Origin: Gammaproteobacteria bacterium
GTDB lineage: Bacteria > Pseudomonadota > Gammaproteobacteria > Arenicellales > Poriferihabitantaceae
NCBI GenBank assembly: GCA_020027415.1
Contig: JAHRAW010000129.1
Coordinates: 1 to 8,462 of the forward strand
DNA: 8,462 bases
Reading direction: 5' to 3'
This document shows, piece after piece, positions 1-6,108 of this stretch (its first letter is position 1; every line of letters starts with the position of its first letter). The notes under the pieces were generated by a model that saw only the letters and a program-made list of their open reading frames with translations, did no database searches and was not told where the DNA came from. The position numbers and the translations under genes are program-made.

Positions 1-60
1 TGTGTGTTCTCCGAAACGGCTTAGGATAATTTAAAATAGTACGGGTAACTCAGTATAGAT

Positions 61-86
61 TGCGTGTAGCACATTTTCCACACGCA
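61..86 (-). terminator. Hairpin downstream of etfA, possible terminator
   Basis: TGCGTGT (61-67) and ACACGCA (80-86) form a perfect 7-bp stem with a 12-nt loop, starting nine bases beyond the etfA stop in its direction of transcription. No T-run follows on the minus strand (the next bases are ATCTATACTG), so termination is only a possibility. The rest of 1-60 shows no gene that I can support. Confidence 0.3.
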
Positions 87-94
87 TTCACCGA

Positions 95-1063
95 TTATTT
101 CTCCAACTCGGCCTGCAACGCCGGCACGGCGACGAATAGGTCTTCGTTCCATGAGTAATCCGCCACTTGGAAAATCGGCGCTTCTGCGTCGTTGTTGATG
201 GCGACGATGCATTTTGAATCTTTCATGCCGGCGAGGTGTTGGATGGCGCCGGAGATGCCGACCGCCAAATACAAATCCGGCGCCACCACCTTGCCGGTTT
301 GCCCGACTTGATAATCGTTTGGCACGAAGCCGGCGTCCACCGCCGCGCGCGAGGCGCCCACCGCGCCGCTTAATTGGTCCGCTAATTTTTCCAACATGGC
401 GAAGTTTTCGCCGTTCTGCATGCCGCGTCCGCCGGATACAACCACGCGCGCCGAGGTCAACTCAGGGCGTTCGCTGGCGCTCAAAGTTTGTTCAATAAAC
501 TCCACTTGCGCGGAGATATCGGCGGCGGCGATGGGGACGATTTCGGCGCCGCCGTGGCCGTCGGATGCCGCCGGTTCAAACGCGGTGGTGCGCACGGTGA
601 GCAGTTTCAGCGCCTCCAAGGATTTCACTTTTGCCAGCGCATTGCCGGCGTAAATTGGGCGCACGAAGGTATCCGCGCTCACCACTTCGCTGAGGTCGGA
701 AATGGGCTGCGCATCGCACAAGCCGCCCAAGTATGGGATGAGCGCTTTGCCGAAAGTGGAAGCCGGCGCCAGCACATGGCTGTATTGCCGTCCCGCCGCG
801 CCGAGGTTGGCGGCGACCAGCGCCGCCATGGTTTCGGTGCCGGCATGCGCATACGGCTCGTGGTCGGCAAGCAATACTTTTGTCACGCCGGCGAGGTTGG
901 CGCAGGCCGCGGCGATGGATGCAATTTCGCCGCCGTTGCCCGCCAGCAGAATATGCACTTCACCGCCCAGGGCGCGGGCCGCGGTCACCGTGTTTAAGGT
1001 GCCGGCATACAATTCATTGTCATCGTGTTCCGCAACCACTAATGCGTTGACCGAATCGCTCAT
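95..1063 (-). CDS. etfA: Electron transfer flavoprotein, alpha subunit
   Basis: This is the FAD-carrying large subunit of the EtfAB heterodimer, a cytoplasmic carrier that takes electrons from acyl-CoA and related dehydrogenases and passes them to ETF-quinone oxidoreductase. At 322 residues it has the usual full length. The N-terminal alpha/beta domain covers about residues 1-195. The C-terminal FAD-binding domain (about 205-320) shows the family landmarks: SGGRG at 210-214, GASRAAVDAG at 236-245, QVGQTGKVVAPDLY at 252-265, and the stretch ending NNDAEAPIFQVADY at 290-303. The ATG start overlaps the etfB stop by one base (TAATG), which indicates translational coupling and 1:1 synthesis. The order etfB-etfA is the common bacterial one. 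Nothing is truncated or odd, and the FAD motifs make another assignment unlikely. Confidence 0.97.
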   Translation of the reverse strand: MSDSVNALVVAEHDDNELYAGTLNTVTAARALGGEVHILLAGNGGEIASIAAACANLAGVTKVLLADHEPYAHAGTETMAALVAANLGAAGRQYSHVLAPASTFGKALIPYLGGLCDAQPISDLSEVVSADTFVRPIYAGNALAKVKSLEALKLLTVRTTAFEPAASDGHGGAEIVPIAAADISAQVEFIEQTLSASERPELTSARVVVSGGRGMQNGENFAMLEKLADQLSGAVGASRAAVDAGFVPNDYQVGQTGKVVAPDLYLAVGISGAIQHLAGMKDSKCIVAINNDAEAPIFQVADYSWNEDLFVAVPALQAELEK

Positions 1064-1812
1064 TAGATCACCTTCGCTTGATTTTTCAGTTTATCCACAA
1101 GTTCGCCGGCGTCGCTCACCATAACCCCGGCTTGACGCGCCGGCGGTTCAACCACCGAGAGGATTTCGGTGCGACAGCCGATATCCACCCCCAAGTCGGC
1201 TACCGAAAGTTCGTCAATCGGTTTTTTCTTGGCTTTCATAATGTTCGGCAATGATGCATATCGCGGCTCATTTAAGCGCAAGTCAGTGGTGACCACCGCC
1301 GGGCTTGTGATGCGCAGTTTCTCAAGTCCGGCGTCAATTTCGCGGGTAATCGCAAAGCCGCCGGCCACTTTTTTGATTTCAGAAATGTAACTGCCTAAGG
1401 CACGCCGCATAAGCGCCGCCACAATCTGTCCGGTTTGATTATGATCGTCATCAATGGATTGCTTGCCGAGGATGATTAAATCCGCGCCTTGCTGTTCCGC
1501 CGCCGCCGCGATCATCTTGGCGATCGCCAGCGGTTCCAGGCGTTCATCGGTGAGCACATGCAGGCCGCGGTCGGCGCCCATTGCCAGCCCGGTGCGGATG
1601 GTTTCTTGGCATTTTTGCGGTCCTGCGGAGAACAGAATCACTTCCTCGGCGTCGCCGGCTTGTTGGATGCGCAGGGCTTCTTCCACCGCAATTTCGCAAA
1701 ATGGGTTCATCGCCATTTTGACATTGGCGGTTTCCACGCCGCTGTGGTCGGGCTTGACTCGCACGCGGATATTGGCGTCAATGACGCGCTTGACTGCAAC
1801 TAAAATTTTCAT
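1063..1812 (-). CDS. etfB: Electron transfer flavoprotein, beta subunit
   Basis: This is the small subunit of EtfAB. In the family it binds a structural AMP and carries the recognition loop that docks onto partner dehydrogenases. The 249 residues match the normal length. The N-terminus MKILVAVKRV is typical. The nucleotide-binding segment ILGKQSIDDDHNQTGQ lies at 114-129. The beta-subunit signature is at 174-197: TTDLRLNEPRY followed by LPNIMKAKKK, which holds the leucine and lysines of the docking loop. The ATG at 1810-1812 has only a weak upstream purine tract. etfB is first in the two-gene unit, so its promoter should lie in the 1813-2008 spacer. The sequence matches the housekeeping EtfAB group rather than the FixAB or bifurcating types; that is a judgement from residues recalled, not from a tree. 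Confidence 0.97.
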   Translation of the reverse strand: MKILVAVKRVIDANIRVRVKPDHSGVETANVKMAMNPFCEIAVEEALRIQQAGDAEEVILFSAGPQKCQETIRTGLAMGADRGLHVLTDERLEPLAIAKMIAAAAEQQGADLIILGKQSIDDDHNQTGQIVAALMRRALGSYISEIKKVAGGFAITREIDAGLEKLRITSPAVVTTDLRLNEPRYASLPNIMKAKKKPIDELSVADLGVDIGCRTEILSVVEPPARQAGVMVSDAGELVDKLKNQAKVI

Positions 1813-1836
1813 CGCGTAAAGGATACTCTAAATAAG

Positions 1837-1868
1837 GGAAACGATAAGCAAAATGGAAACGCTAAGCG
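1837..1868 (-). repeat. Pair of 14-bp direct repeats upstream of etfB
   Basis: GGAAACGATAAGCA (1837-1850) and GGAAACGCTAAGCG (1855-1868) match at 12 of 14 positions with an 18-bp period. The second copy contains CGCTAAGCG, palindromic except at its centre. They lie 25-56 bp ahead of the etfB start, where a regulator or leader structure could act. Confidence 0.7.
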
Positions 1869-1887
1869 AATCATCAGGCGCGGGCGG

Positions 1888-1893
1888 AGTATA
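1888..1893 (-). promoter_or_regulatory. Weak candidate -10 box for etfBA
   Basis: On the minus strand this reads TATACT, five of six matches to the -10 consensus. No convincing -35 is found at 16-18 bp (that region reads as a C-run), so support is weak. If used, transcription would start near 1881 and the 14-bp direct repeats would lie within the first 45 transcribed bases. Confidence 0.25.
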
Positions 1894-2008
1894 CCGCGTA
1901 ACCGCAAACTGGGGGGCAAAAATGCGCTCCTTTGATTTGCCAAATTTGCCACGCAAGCGGCTTGGCTCAGCGGCGGCGCGGGCAACAAAGTGACCGAAAC
2001 CTGGTAAC

Positions 2009-2386
2009 ATGTTCGGCATGAACAGCGCGCACGAAAAAATCAATTATGTGGAGTTGCCGGCGAAAGATTTGGCGGCGGTCAAAGCCTTCTTTAGGCAAAC
2101 TTTTGGCTGGTCGTTTATTGACTATGGAGACAAATATAGCGCGTTCTCGCATGCTGAGGCGGGCTTGGACGGCGGTTTTTTCCAGTCGGAGGCAACCGCC
2201 ACGACCCGACATGGCGGCGCGTTGTTGGTTTTTTACAGCGCGGATTTGGAGGCTACGCAGGCAAAAATAAAACAATTTGGCGGCGCTATTATCAAACCGG
2301 TGTTTGCGTTTCCCGGCGGGCGGCGGTTTCATTTCAGCGACCCGAACGGCAATGAGTATGCGGTATGGTCGGCGCCGGCGGCGTGA
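2009..2386 (+). CDS. VOC-superfamily (glyoxalase/dioxygenase-fold) protein
   Basis: This 125-residue protein has the vicinal-oxygen-chelate fold of glyoxalases, bleomycin-resistance proteins and extradiol dioxygenases. Visible landmarks are the opening strand INYVELPAKDLAAVKAFFRQTFGW (residues 11-34; 'VE.PA.D...A..F....FGW' is typical), a central strand ALLVFYSADLEAT, and the closing FSDPNGNEYAVWS near 109-121, where the late Glu often serves as a metal ligand. The substrate cannot be told from the sequence. Most close family members are annotated only as VOC proteins. The ATG at 2009 and a second in-frame ATG at 2018 are both possible starts, and neither has a strong Shine-Dalgarno sequence. 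The gene is divergent from etfB and its stop overlaps the likely GTG start of the following phosphatase gene, so the two are probably cotranscribed. Confidence 0.85.
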   Translation: MFGMNSAHEKINYVELPAKDLAAVKAFFRQTFGWSFIDYGDKYSAFSHAEAGLDGGFFQSEATATTRHGGALLVFYSADLEATQAKIKQFGGAIIKPVFAFPGGRRFHFSDPNGNEYAVWSAPAA

Positions 2387-3225
2387 CCAATTCGTTGCCG
2401 GAGCGGTTTATTGACACCGCGCTTGCCGCCGCCGCCGCCGCCCGGCTGGTTACCGCGCGCTATTTTCGCACCGCGTTGCGCATCACCAACAAACGCGACC
2501 GCTCGCCGGTGACCGTCGCCGACCGCGAAACCGAACAGCGCATCAAAGAGTTGATTCTCGCCCGTCATCCGCAGCACAGTTTTTTCGGTGAAGAAAGCGG
2601 CGGCGGCGGCGAAAATGACGCGGAATGGCGCTGGGTGATTGACCCGATTGACGGCACCAAAGCGTTCGCCACCGGCAGCCCGCTGTTCGGCACCTTGATT
2701 GCGTTGTTACACCATGGGCAGCCGGTGCTCGGCATCATTGACCACGGCGCGTTGGATGAACGCTGGCTCGGAATCCGCGGGCGCGCCACCACCCATAACG
2801 GCGCGCCGTGCGCCACCAGCGATACGCGCCGCCTCGCTGATGCCTCCATGTACGCCACCAGCGTGGATATGTTTGCCGATGAATCGCAAACGCAAATGCA
2901 AGCGCAAGCGCAAGCGCAATTATTGCGCCGCTTCAATGGGTTAAGCGCGGCGTGTCGCTTCCGCGTGTTCGGCGGGGATTGCTATTGTTACGGCTTGTTG
3001 TCGCGCGGCTTTACCGAAGTGGTTTGCGAAGCGCGCCTGCAAGCGCATGACTACTTGGCATTAATCCCGGTGGTGGAGGGCGCCGGCGGCGTGCTTACCG
3101 ATTGGCGCGGCAACGCATTAACCGCTCAGGCGCCCGCCAATGGCGCAGTATTGGCGTCCGCCAACCGCGCGCTGCATCAAGCCGCGCTCGCCGAGTTGCA
3201 ACGGCTGGAGGTCGCGGACGGCTGA
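2383..3225 (+). CDS. hisN: Histidinol-phosphatase of the inositol monophosphatase family (HisN-type)
   Basis: This is a Mg-dependent phosphomonoesterase, probably HisN, which dephosphorylates L-histidinol phosphate in histidine synthesis. With the GTG start at 2383 it is 280 residues. Family motifs are DRSPVTVAD (39-47), GEES (69-72), the metal-binding DPIDGT (87-92), GGDCYCYGLL (197-206) and HDYLALIPVVEGAGG (222-236) with the second-site aspartate D223. The GGDCY and IPVVEGAGG blocks favour HisN over SuhB or CysQ. I prefer the GTG because it forms a GTGA overlap with the upstream stop and puts the first helix close to the N-terminus. An ATG at 2365 would add six residues, and a TTG at 2395 is also possible. 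Odd features are a (GCC)6 run giving an alanine stretch, four GGC codons after GEES, and a Gln-X hexamer repeat in the region before GGDCY. No other his gene is nearby. Confidence 0.8.
   Translation: MTNSLPERFIDTALAAAAAARLVTARYFRTALRITNKRDRSPVTVADRETEQRIKELILARHPQHSFFGEESGGGGENDAEWRWVIDPIDGTKAFATGSPLFGTLIALLHHGQPVLGIIDHGALDERWLGIRGRATTHNGAPCATSDTRRLADASMYATSVDMFADESQTQMQAQAQAQLLRRFNGLSAACRFRVFGGDCYCYGLLSRGFTEVVCEARLQAHDYLALIPVVEGAGGVLTDWRGNALTAQAPANGAVLASANRALHQAALAELQRLEVADG
2425..2442 (+). repeat. (GCC)6 trinucleotide run inside hisN
   Basis: Six perfect in-frame GCC codons encode an alanine run in the first helix of the HisN-type phosphatase. A second, shorter run of four GGC codons lies at 2599-2610 in the loop just after GEES. 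Both keep the reading frame, and slippage would change length by whole residues. Confidence 0.85.
2886..2921 (+). repeat. Six-unit hexanucleotide repeat (GCAANN) inside hisN
   Basis: Six consecutive hexamers of the form GCAANN occur here; the three central ones are exact GCAAGC copies and the flanking ones differ at the last bases. Read in frame from 2887 they give alternating glutamine: Q-T, Q-M, then Q-A three times, then Q-L. The repeat lies between the catalytic DPIDGT half and the GGDCY motif, which looks like a tolerant linker region. Confidence 0.85.
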
Positions 3226-3239
3226 GTCGCTTTGGCGCA

Positions 3240-3280
3240 GTTACCGCCTCGGTTACGAACCACTCCGTTACCGACCACTC
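3240..3280 (+). repeat. GTTAC short tandem repeats between convergent genes
   Basis: Two copies of a 14-bp unit, GTTACGAACCACTC (3252-3265) and GTTACCGACCACTC (3267-3280), differ at two positions and sit 15 bp apart. A shorter related copy starting GTTACCG lies at 3240. They fill most of the 53-bp spacer between the convergent hisN and DUF1285 genes, and the last copy runs into the DUF1285 stop codon. I see no stem-loop plus T-run terminator in this spacer. Confidence 0.75.
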
Positions 3281-3884
3281 AGCACCGCCCAAACAGGAAA
3301 AACTGCCCGGCGCTGCGCACCCCGACAATTTCATGCGCGGCGCGCTCATCTGGCACGCTTTGCGCGTCCGCCGATTCCAGCAGATGCGATAACTCATAAT
3401 AAACCGAGCGACAAATTTTCGCCTGCAAGCCATCGCGGACTTCCACATAGGGAGACGGTTGCGCGCTGGCCGCCGCGATTTGCACGCGAATCGGATGCGC
3501 TCGGTCCGCCAACACCACATCATCCATGTTGGTGCGGAAAATTAAATTTTGCTGCGCGCCGACCCATTGCCGCTTTAATTCCACCGCTTGGAAAGGGGCG
3601 TCCTCCACCGTGACCGGATATTTCAAGCGCGGCGTCACCAAATAATGCGCGCCGTCCGCTTCCCGCCGCAGCAGCGAAGCGAACAGTTTGACCAGACGAT
3701 GCCGCTTAATCAAGGTTGCTTGGTGATACCACTGCCCGTTTGCGGCGATGCGAAGGTTGAGGTCCATCGTTTGACGCGGCTGCCAGTGCTGCAACGGCGG
3801 AATCTTGAAGCCCTGCGCGTGCGCGAACAGGTGCGCAAGCGGTTGGTCGGCGGCGCGCGCGCTGGTGGGTGAAGTGGCTGACAT
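3279..3884 (-). CDS. DUF1285 family protein
   Basis: This is a 201-residue soluble protein of the DUF1285 family, which is widespread in Proteobacteria; I know of no assigned biochemical function. The family pattern is clear: DLNLRIAANGQWYHQ (41-55), then LVKLFASLLRRE (64-75), YLVTPRLKYPVTVEDAPF (81-98), LIFRTNMDDVV (114-124), PYVEVRDGLQAKICRSVYYEL (145-165), and a C-terminal VGVRSAGQFFLFG (187-199). No signal peptide or membrane segment is visible. The N-terminal 25 or so residues are poorly conserved in appearance, so a later start cannot be excluded, although the ATG at 3882-3884 is the natural one. It lies 61 bp downstream of hrcA on the same strand with a stem-loop between them, so cotranscription is possible but may be attenuated. 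It converges on hisN. Confidence 0.88.
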   Translation of the reverse strand: MSATSPTSARAADQPLAHLFAHAQGFKIPPLQHWQPRQTMDLNLRIAANGQWYHQATLIKRHRLVKLFASLLRREADGAHYLVTPRLKYPVTVEDAPFQAVELKRQWVGAQQNLIFRTNMDDVVLADRAHPIRVQIAAASAQPSPYVEVRDGLQAKICRSVYYELSHLLESADAQSVPDERAAHEIVGVRSAGQFFLFGRC

Positions 3885-3903
3885 CGGAGATCGCAGTGCT
3901 TTT

Positions 3904-3941
3904 GCCCGTCAAGTGATCCGGCTCGGCTTTGCCGAACGGGC
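3904..3941 (-). other. Stem-loop between hrcA and the DUF1285 gene
   Basis: The outer arms GCCCGT (3904-3909) and ACGGGC (3936-3941) pair perfectly. They enclose an inner hairpin with arms TCGGC and GCCGA (3923-3927 and 3931-3935) around a three-base loop. All the unpaired bases between the arms, 13 nt, are on one side (3910-3922). The structure begins four bases after the hrcA TAA. On the minus-strand transcript it is followed by AAAAGC, not a T-run, so it is not a classical intrinsic terminator. RNA processing, partial attenuation or 3'-end protection are possible roles. Confidence 0.5.
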
Positions 3942-3945
3942 GGCT

Positions 3946-5070
3946 TTAGGCGCGGCGAGGTGCGCGGGGTGAGTCGGCGGCGGGTACACTTTTTGCGCTT
4001 GTTACGCTTAACGCGTTGCCTAACAATTTGGCGGTAACCTTCACCGTCGCAATCACTTCATCGTAGTTCATTCGGGTCGGGCCAATCACTCCAAGCACGC
4101 CCACTTTTTGATGATCCACTTCGTAGGGCGCGGCGATTACGCTGCAATCACGGAACATGCGATAGCCGGATTCCTCGCCGACAAAGATATTCACGCCGTC
4201 GGCGAGCAGGCTTTTTTGCAACAAATCAAACAACACCTGTTTGGTTTTGAAAGTATCAAACAATTTCTTCAGTTTTTCCAGTTCGCCGAAATCCGCAATG
4301 GCGAGCAGGTTGTTTTCCCCGCGCACCAGCACATTCCCCCCGGCGCCATCCTGCTCGTCAAACAGGTGGCGCGCCATGCTGATTGCGAGGCGCATTTCGC
4401 GATGCATGCTGCGCCGCTCTTGCCGCATGCGCGCCGCCAATTCGGTGCGCACATCCTGCAAGGTGCGCGCGCTATAACTGGCGTTGAAATAGTTGGCGGC
4501 TTCCACCAGTTCCGCCGCGCTGTACTCGCGCTCCACCGATACGATGCGATTCTGCACCCGCCCGTCTTTGGTGACCAAGATGACCAACACGCGTTGTTGG
4601 GACAAGCGCAGAAACTCAATTTGGCGAATGCGCGCGCGGCTTTTGTCGGCAATAGAAACGATGCCGGCAAACGAGGTGACTTGCGAGAGCATCTCGGCGG
4701 CGCCGCTCAAAATGCTCTTGGGATCGGTTGCCCGGCGAATGCGCTTTTCAATTTTATTGCGCGCGCGTTTGTTCATCACCTCGGCGTCCTGCGCGCCGAC
4801 GCGCAGTAGCGCATCAATAAACAACCGATAACCGCGCTGCGTGGGAATGCGCCCGGCCGAAGTGTGCGGCGCCGCAATCAAGCCATGCGCTTCCAACTCC
4901 GCCATGACATTGCGAATGGTCGCCGGGCTGAAGGCAAGCTCGGTTTCTCGGGCAAGGGTATGCGAGCCGACCGGGTTGCCGTCGCGGATATAGCGGCCGA
5001 CCAACCGCTGTAGCACCAGCGCGGCGCGCTCGGTCAACTGGAATTCGGCCGACTCAGTCCTCATATCCAA
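3946..5070 (-). CDS. hrcA: Heat-inducible transcription repressor HrcA
   Basis: HrcA represses class I heat-shock genes (groESL, dnaK operons) by binding CIRCE operators, with GroEL stabilising its active form. This copy is 374 residues. The N-terminal winged-helix domain (about 10-85) has GSHTLARE (35-42), the recognition segment SPATIRNVMAELEAHGLI (48-65) and SAGRIPTQRGYRLFID (71-86). The C-terminal domain ends with the family motif GVLGVIGPTRMNYDEVI (324-340). About 20 residues rich in Ser, Pro and Arg follow and look like a nonconserved tail. The start is uncertain: TTG at 5068-5070 has AGGA seven bases upstream, while the ATG at 5062-5064 removes only two residues. It diverges from nadK; neither grpE nor dnaK is adjacent, and no CIRCE consensus is seen upstream. 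The hrcA-nadK-recN neighbourhood is familiar from betaproteobacteria, as I recall. Confidence 0.96.
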   Translation of the reverse strand: MDMRTESAEFQLTERAALVLQRLVGRYIRDGNPVGSHTLARETELAFSPATIRNVMAELEAHGLIAAPHTSAGRIPTQRGYRLFIDALLRVGAQDAEVMNKRARNKIEKRIRRATDPKSILSGAAEMLSQVTSFAGIVSIADKSRARIRQIEFLRLSQQRVLVILVTKDGRVQNRIVSVEREYSAAELVEAANYFNASYSARTLQDVRTELAARMRQERRSMHREMRLAISMARHLFDEQDGAGGNVLVRGENNLLAIADFGELEKLKKLFDTFKTKQVLFDLLQKSLLADGVNIFVGEESGYRMFRDCSVIAAPYEVDHQKVGVLGVIGPTRMNYDEVIATVKVTAKLLGNALSVTSAKSVPAADSPRAPRRA

Positions 5071-5142
5071 CTACCTGTCCTATTGTGTTAGCCAACCGCC
5101 GCGCCCGAATGTCGCATGGCTGCCCCAAGTGGCTGAGGTAAC

Positions 5143-5170
5143 GCTATCCAGTGACGGATTGGCATGTCAA
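5143..5170 (-). promoter_or_regulatory. Candidate sigma70-type promoter for hrcA
   Basis: On the minus strand a perfect TTGACA (-35, plus-strand 5165-5170) is followed after 16 bp by GATAGC (-10, 5143-5148), which matches only the central ATA of the consensus. Transcription would start near 5136, leaving a leader of about 65-70 nt before the hrcA start. The perfect -35 is persuasive; the -10 is weak. Confidence 0.45.
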
Positions 5171-5176
5171 GTTGGT

Positions 5177-5205
5177 TTCTCGTTTCACTGCATTTTCGCT
5201 ATACT
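5177..5205 (+). promoter_or_regulatory. Candidate promoter for nadK-recN-argA
   Basis: TATACT at 5200-5205 is a five-of-six -10 box about 40 bp ahead of the nadK GTG. The -35 candidate 17 bp upstream (TTCTCG, 5177-5182) is poor, so an activator or an extended -10 (a G at the right place, 5198) may help. The transcript would begin near 5212 with a leader of about 33 nt. Confidence 0.45.
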
Positions 5206-5244
5206 CCATGCCGATACTAACGCATTTCAACCGGCTCAGATATT

Positions 5245-6108
5245 GTGAAAATCAGCAAAGTTGGGTTATTCGGCAAATTCAATGATGACAACATCGGCGA
5301 CACCGTCGCCGAGATCCGGCAGTTGTTGCAACACAATAACCTAAAAGTGTTGCTCGGCGGCACCACCTCAACGGCGATTGACGGGGAGCGGCTTGACGAC
5401 CACAAGCAACCCTTGGCGGAGTTGATTGATTTGGCGATCGTGGTCGGCGGAGATGGCACCATGCTGAGCGTGGCGCGGAATTTAGCGAAGCACAACATCC
5501 CCGCCATTGGCATCAACTTGGGGCGGCTTGGTTTTCTTGCCGACATTGCGGTGCATGATCTCGGCGCCAGCCTGCGCGCGATTTTGCGCGGCGATTATCA
5601 CATTGAACAACGAACCTTGCTCACCACCGAGGTGGGTTTGCAAAACGAGATTCGCTACCGCGGCGACTCGGTCAACGACGCGGCCATTTCCAAAGGCAAC
5701 AGCGGGCGGCTGATTGAATTTGAGATTCGGGTCAACGGGCAGTTTCTCAGCCATATCCGCAGCGATGGCGTGATTATCGCCACGCCGACCGGCTCCACCG
5801 CATACTCGTTATCGGCGGGCGGACCGATTATTTATCCGACCTTGCCGGTGTTCATCGTCTCGCCGATTTGCCCGCATACGCTGAGTAATCGCCCGATTGT
5901 GCTTGACCACAACGCGCACATTGAAATTGCCTCCATGGTTTTCGCCGAGACGCCCGCCAACCTGTCGCTGGACGGGGTCATCGCTTGTAAACTGCACGGC
6001 GACGAAGTGGTGCGCGTGCGCAAAGCAGCCGAAACCTGGTCCATGATTCGCATCAATCAGCATAATCATTTTGAGACGCTGCGTTCCAAACTCGGTTGGA
6101 ATGAATGA
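5245..6108 (+). CDS. nadK: NAD kinase
   Basis: This enzyme phosphorylates NAD to NADP in the cytoplasm using ATP or polyphosphate. It is 287 residues from a GTG start, close to the usual proteobacterial length. The diagnostic motifs are all present: GGDGT at 68-72 with the catalytic aspartate, INLGRLGFLAD at 90-100, the NAD-contacting ND pair at 144-145 (NE in some homologues), the long block RSDGVIIATPTGSTAYSLS starting at residue 172 and followed by AGGP, HTLSNRPIV at 211-219, and LDG at 242-244. The GTG at 5245 is chosen because the conserved KVGLFGK strand follows at once and no ATG lies just upstream; no strong Shine-Dalgarno is visible. It heads a plus-strand run, overlapping recN through ATGA at 6105-6108, and is divergent from hrcA. 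Confidence 0.96.
   Translation: MKISKVGLFGKFNDDNIGDTVAEIRQLLQHNNLKVLLGGTTSTAIDGERLDDHKQPLAELIDLAIVVGGDGTMLSVARNLAKHNIPAIGINLGRLGFLADIAVHDLGASLRAILRGDYHIEQRTLLTTEVGLQNEIRYRGDSVNDAAISKGNSGRLIEFEIRVNGQFLSHIRSDGVIIATPTGSTAYSLSAGGPIIYPTLPVFIVSPICPHTLSNRPIVLDHNAHIEIASMVFAETPANLSLDGVIACKLHGDEVVRVRKAAETWSMIRINQHNHFETLRSKLGWNE

Noticed and set aside
144..145. Asn-Asp (residues 144-145 of NadK, encoded near 5674-5679) instead of Asn-Glu as a possible active-site defect
   Set aside because: The acidic residue is kept and Asp at this place occurs in other NAD kinases; the remaining motifs are intact. The coordinates given are residue numbers.
488..997. Open frame of 169 codons on the plus strand opposite etfA
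   Set aside because: Antisense to an intact, motif-complete etfA; no recognisable domain and a composition typical of a shadow frame.
1820..1848. Alternative minus-strand promoter for etfB with -10 TATCCT at 1820-1825
   Set aside because: The -35 region matches at only about three positions, and the start would be at or beside the ATG, giving a leaderless message without other support.
1935..1950. ATTTGCC repeated at a 9-bp period in the etfB/VOC spacer
   Set aside because: It is too short to separate from chance and lies next to no other element.
3140..3613. Open frame of 157 codons spanning the hisN end and the DUF1285 gene
   Set aside because: It overlaps two better-supported genes in other frames, and the product is rich in Arg and Pro with no domain pattern.
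4108..4809. Long open frame of 233 codons on the plus strand opposite hrcA
   Set aside because: It lies wholly antisense to a clear hrcA and its product resembles no family I know. Long antisense frames are common opposite GC-rich genes.
5089..5136. Possible CIRCE-like inverted repeat (TTAGCCA and TGGCTGA)
   Set aside because: The arms are 34 bp apart instead of 9 and match the CIRCE half-site poorly.
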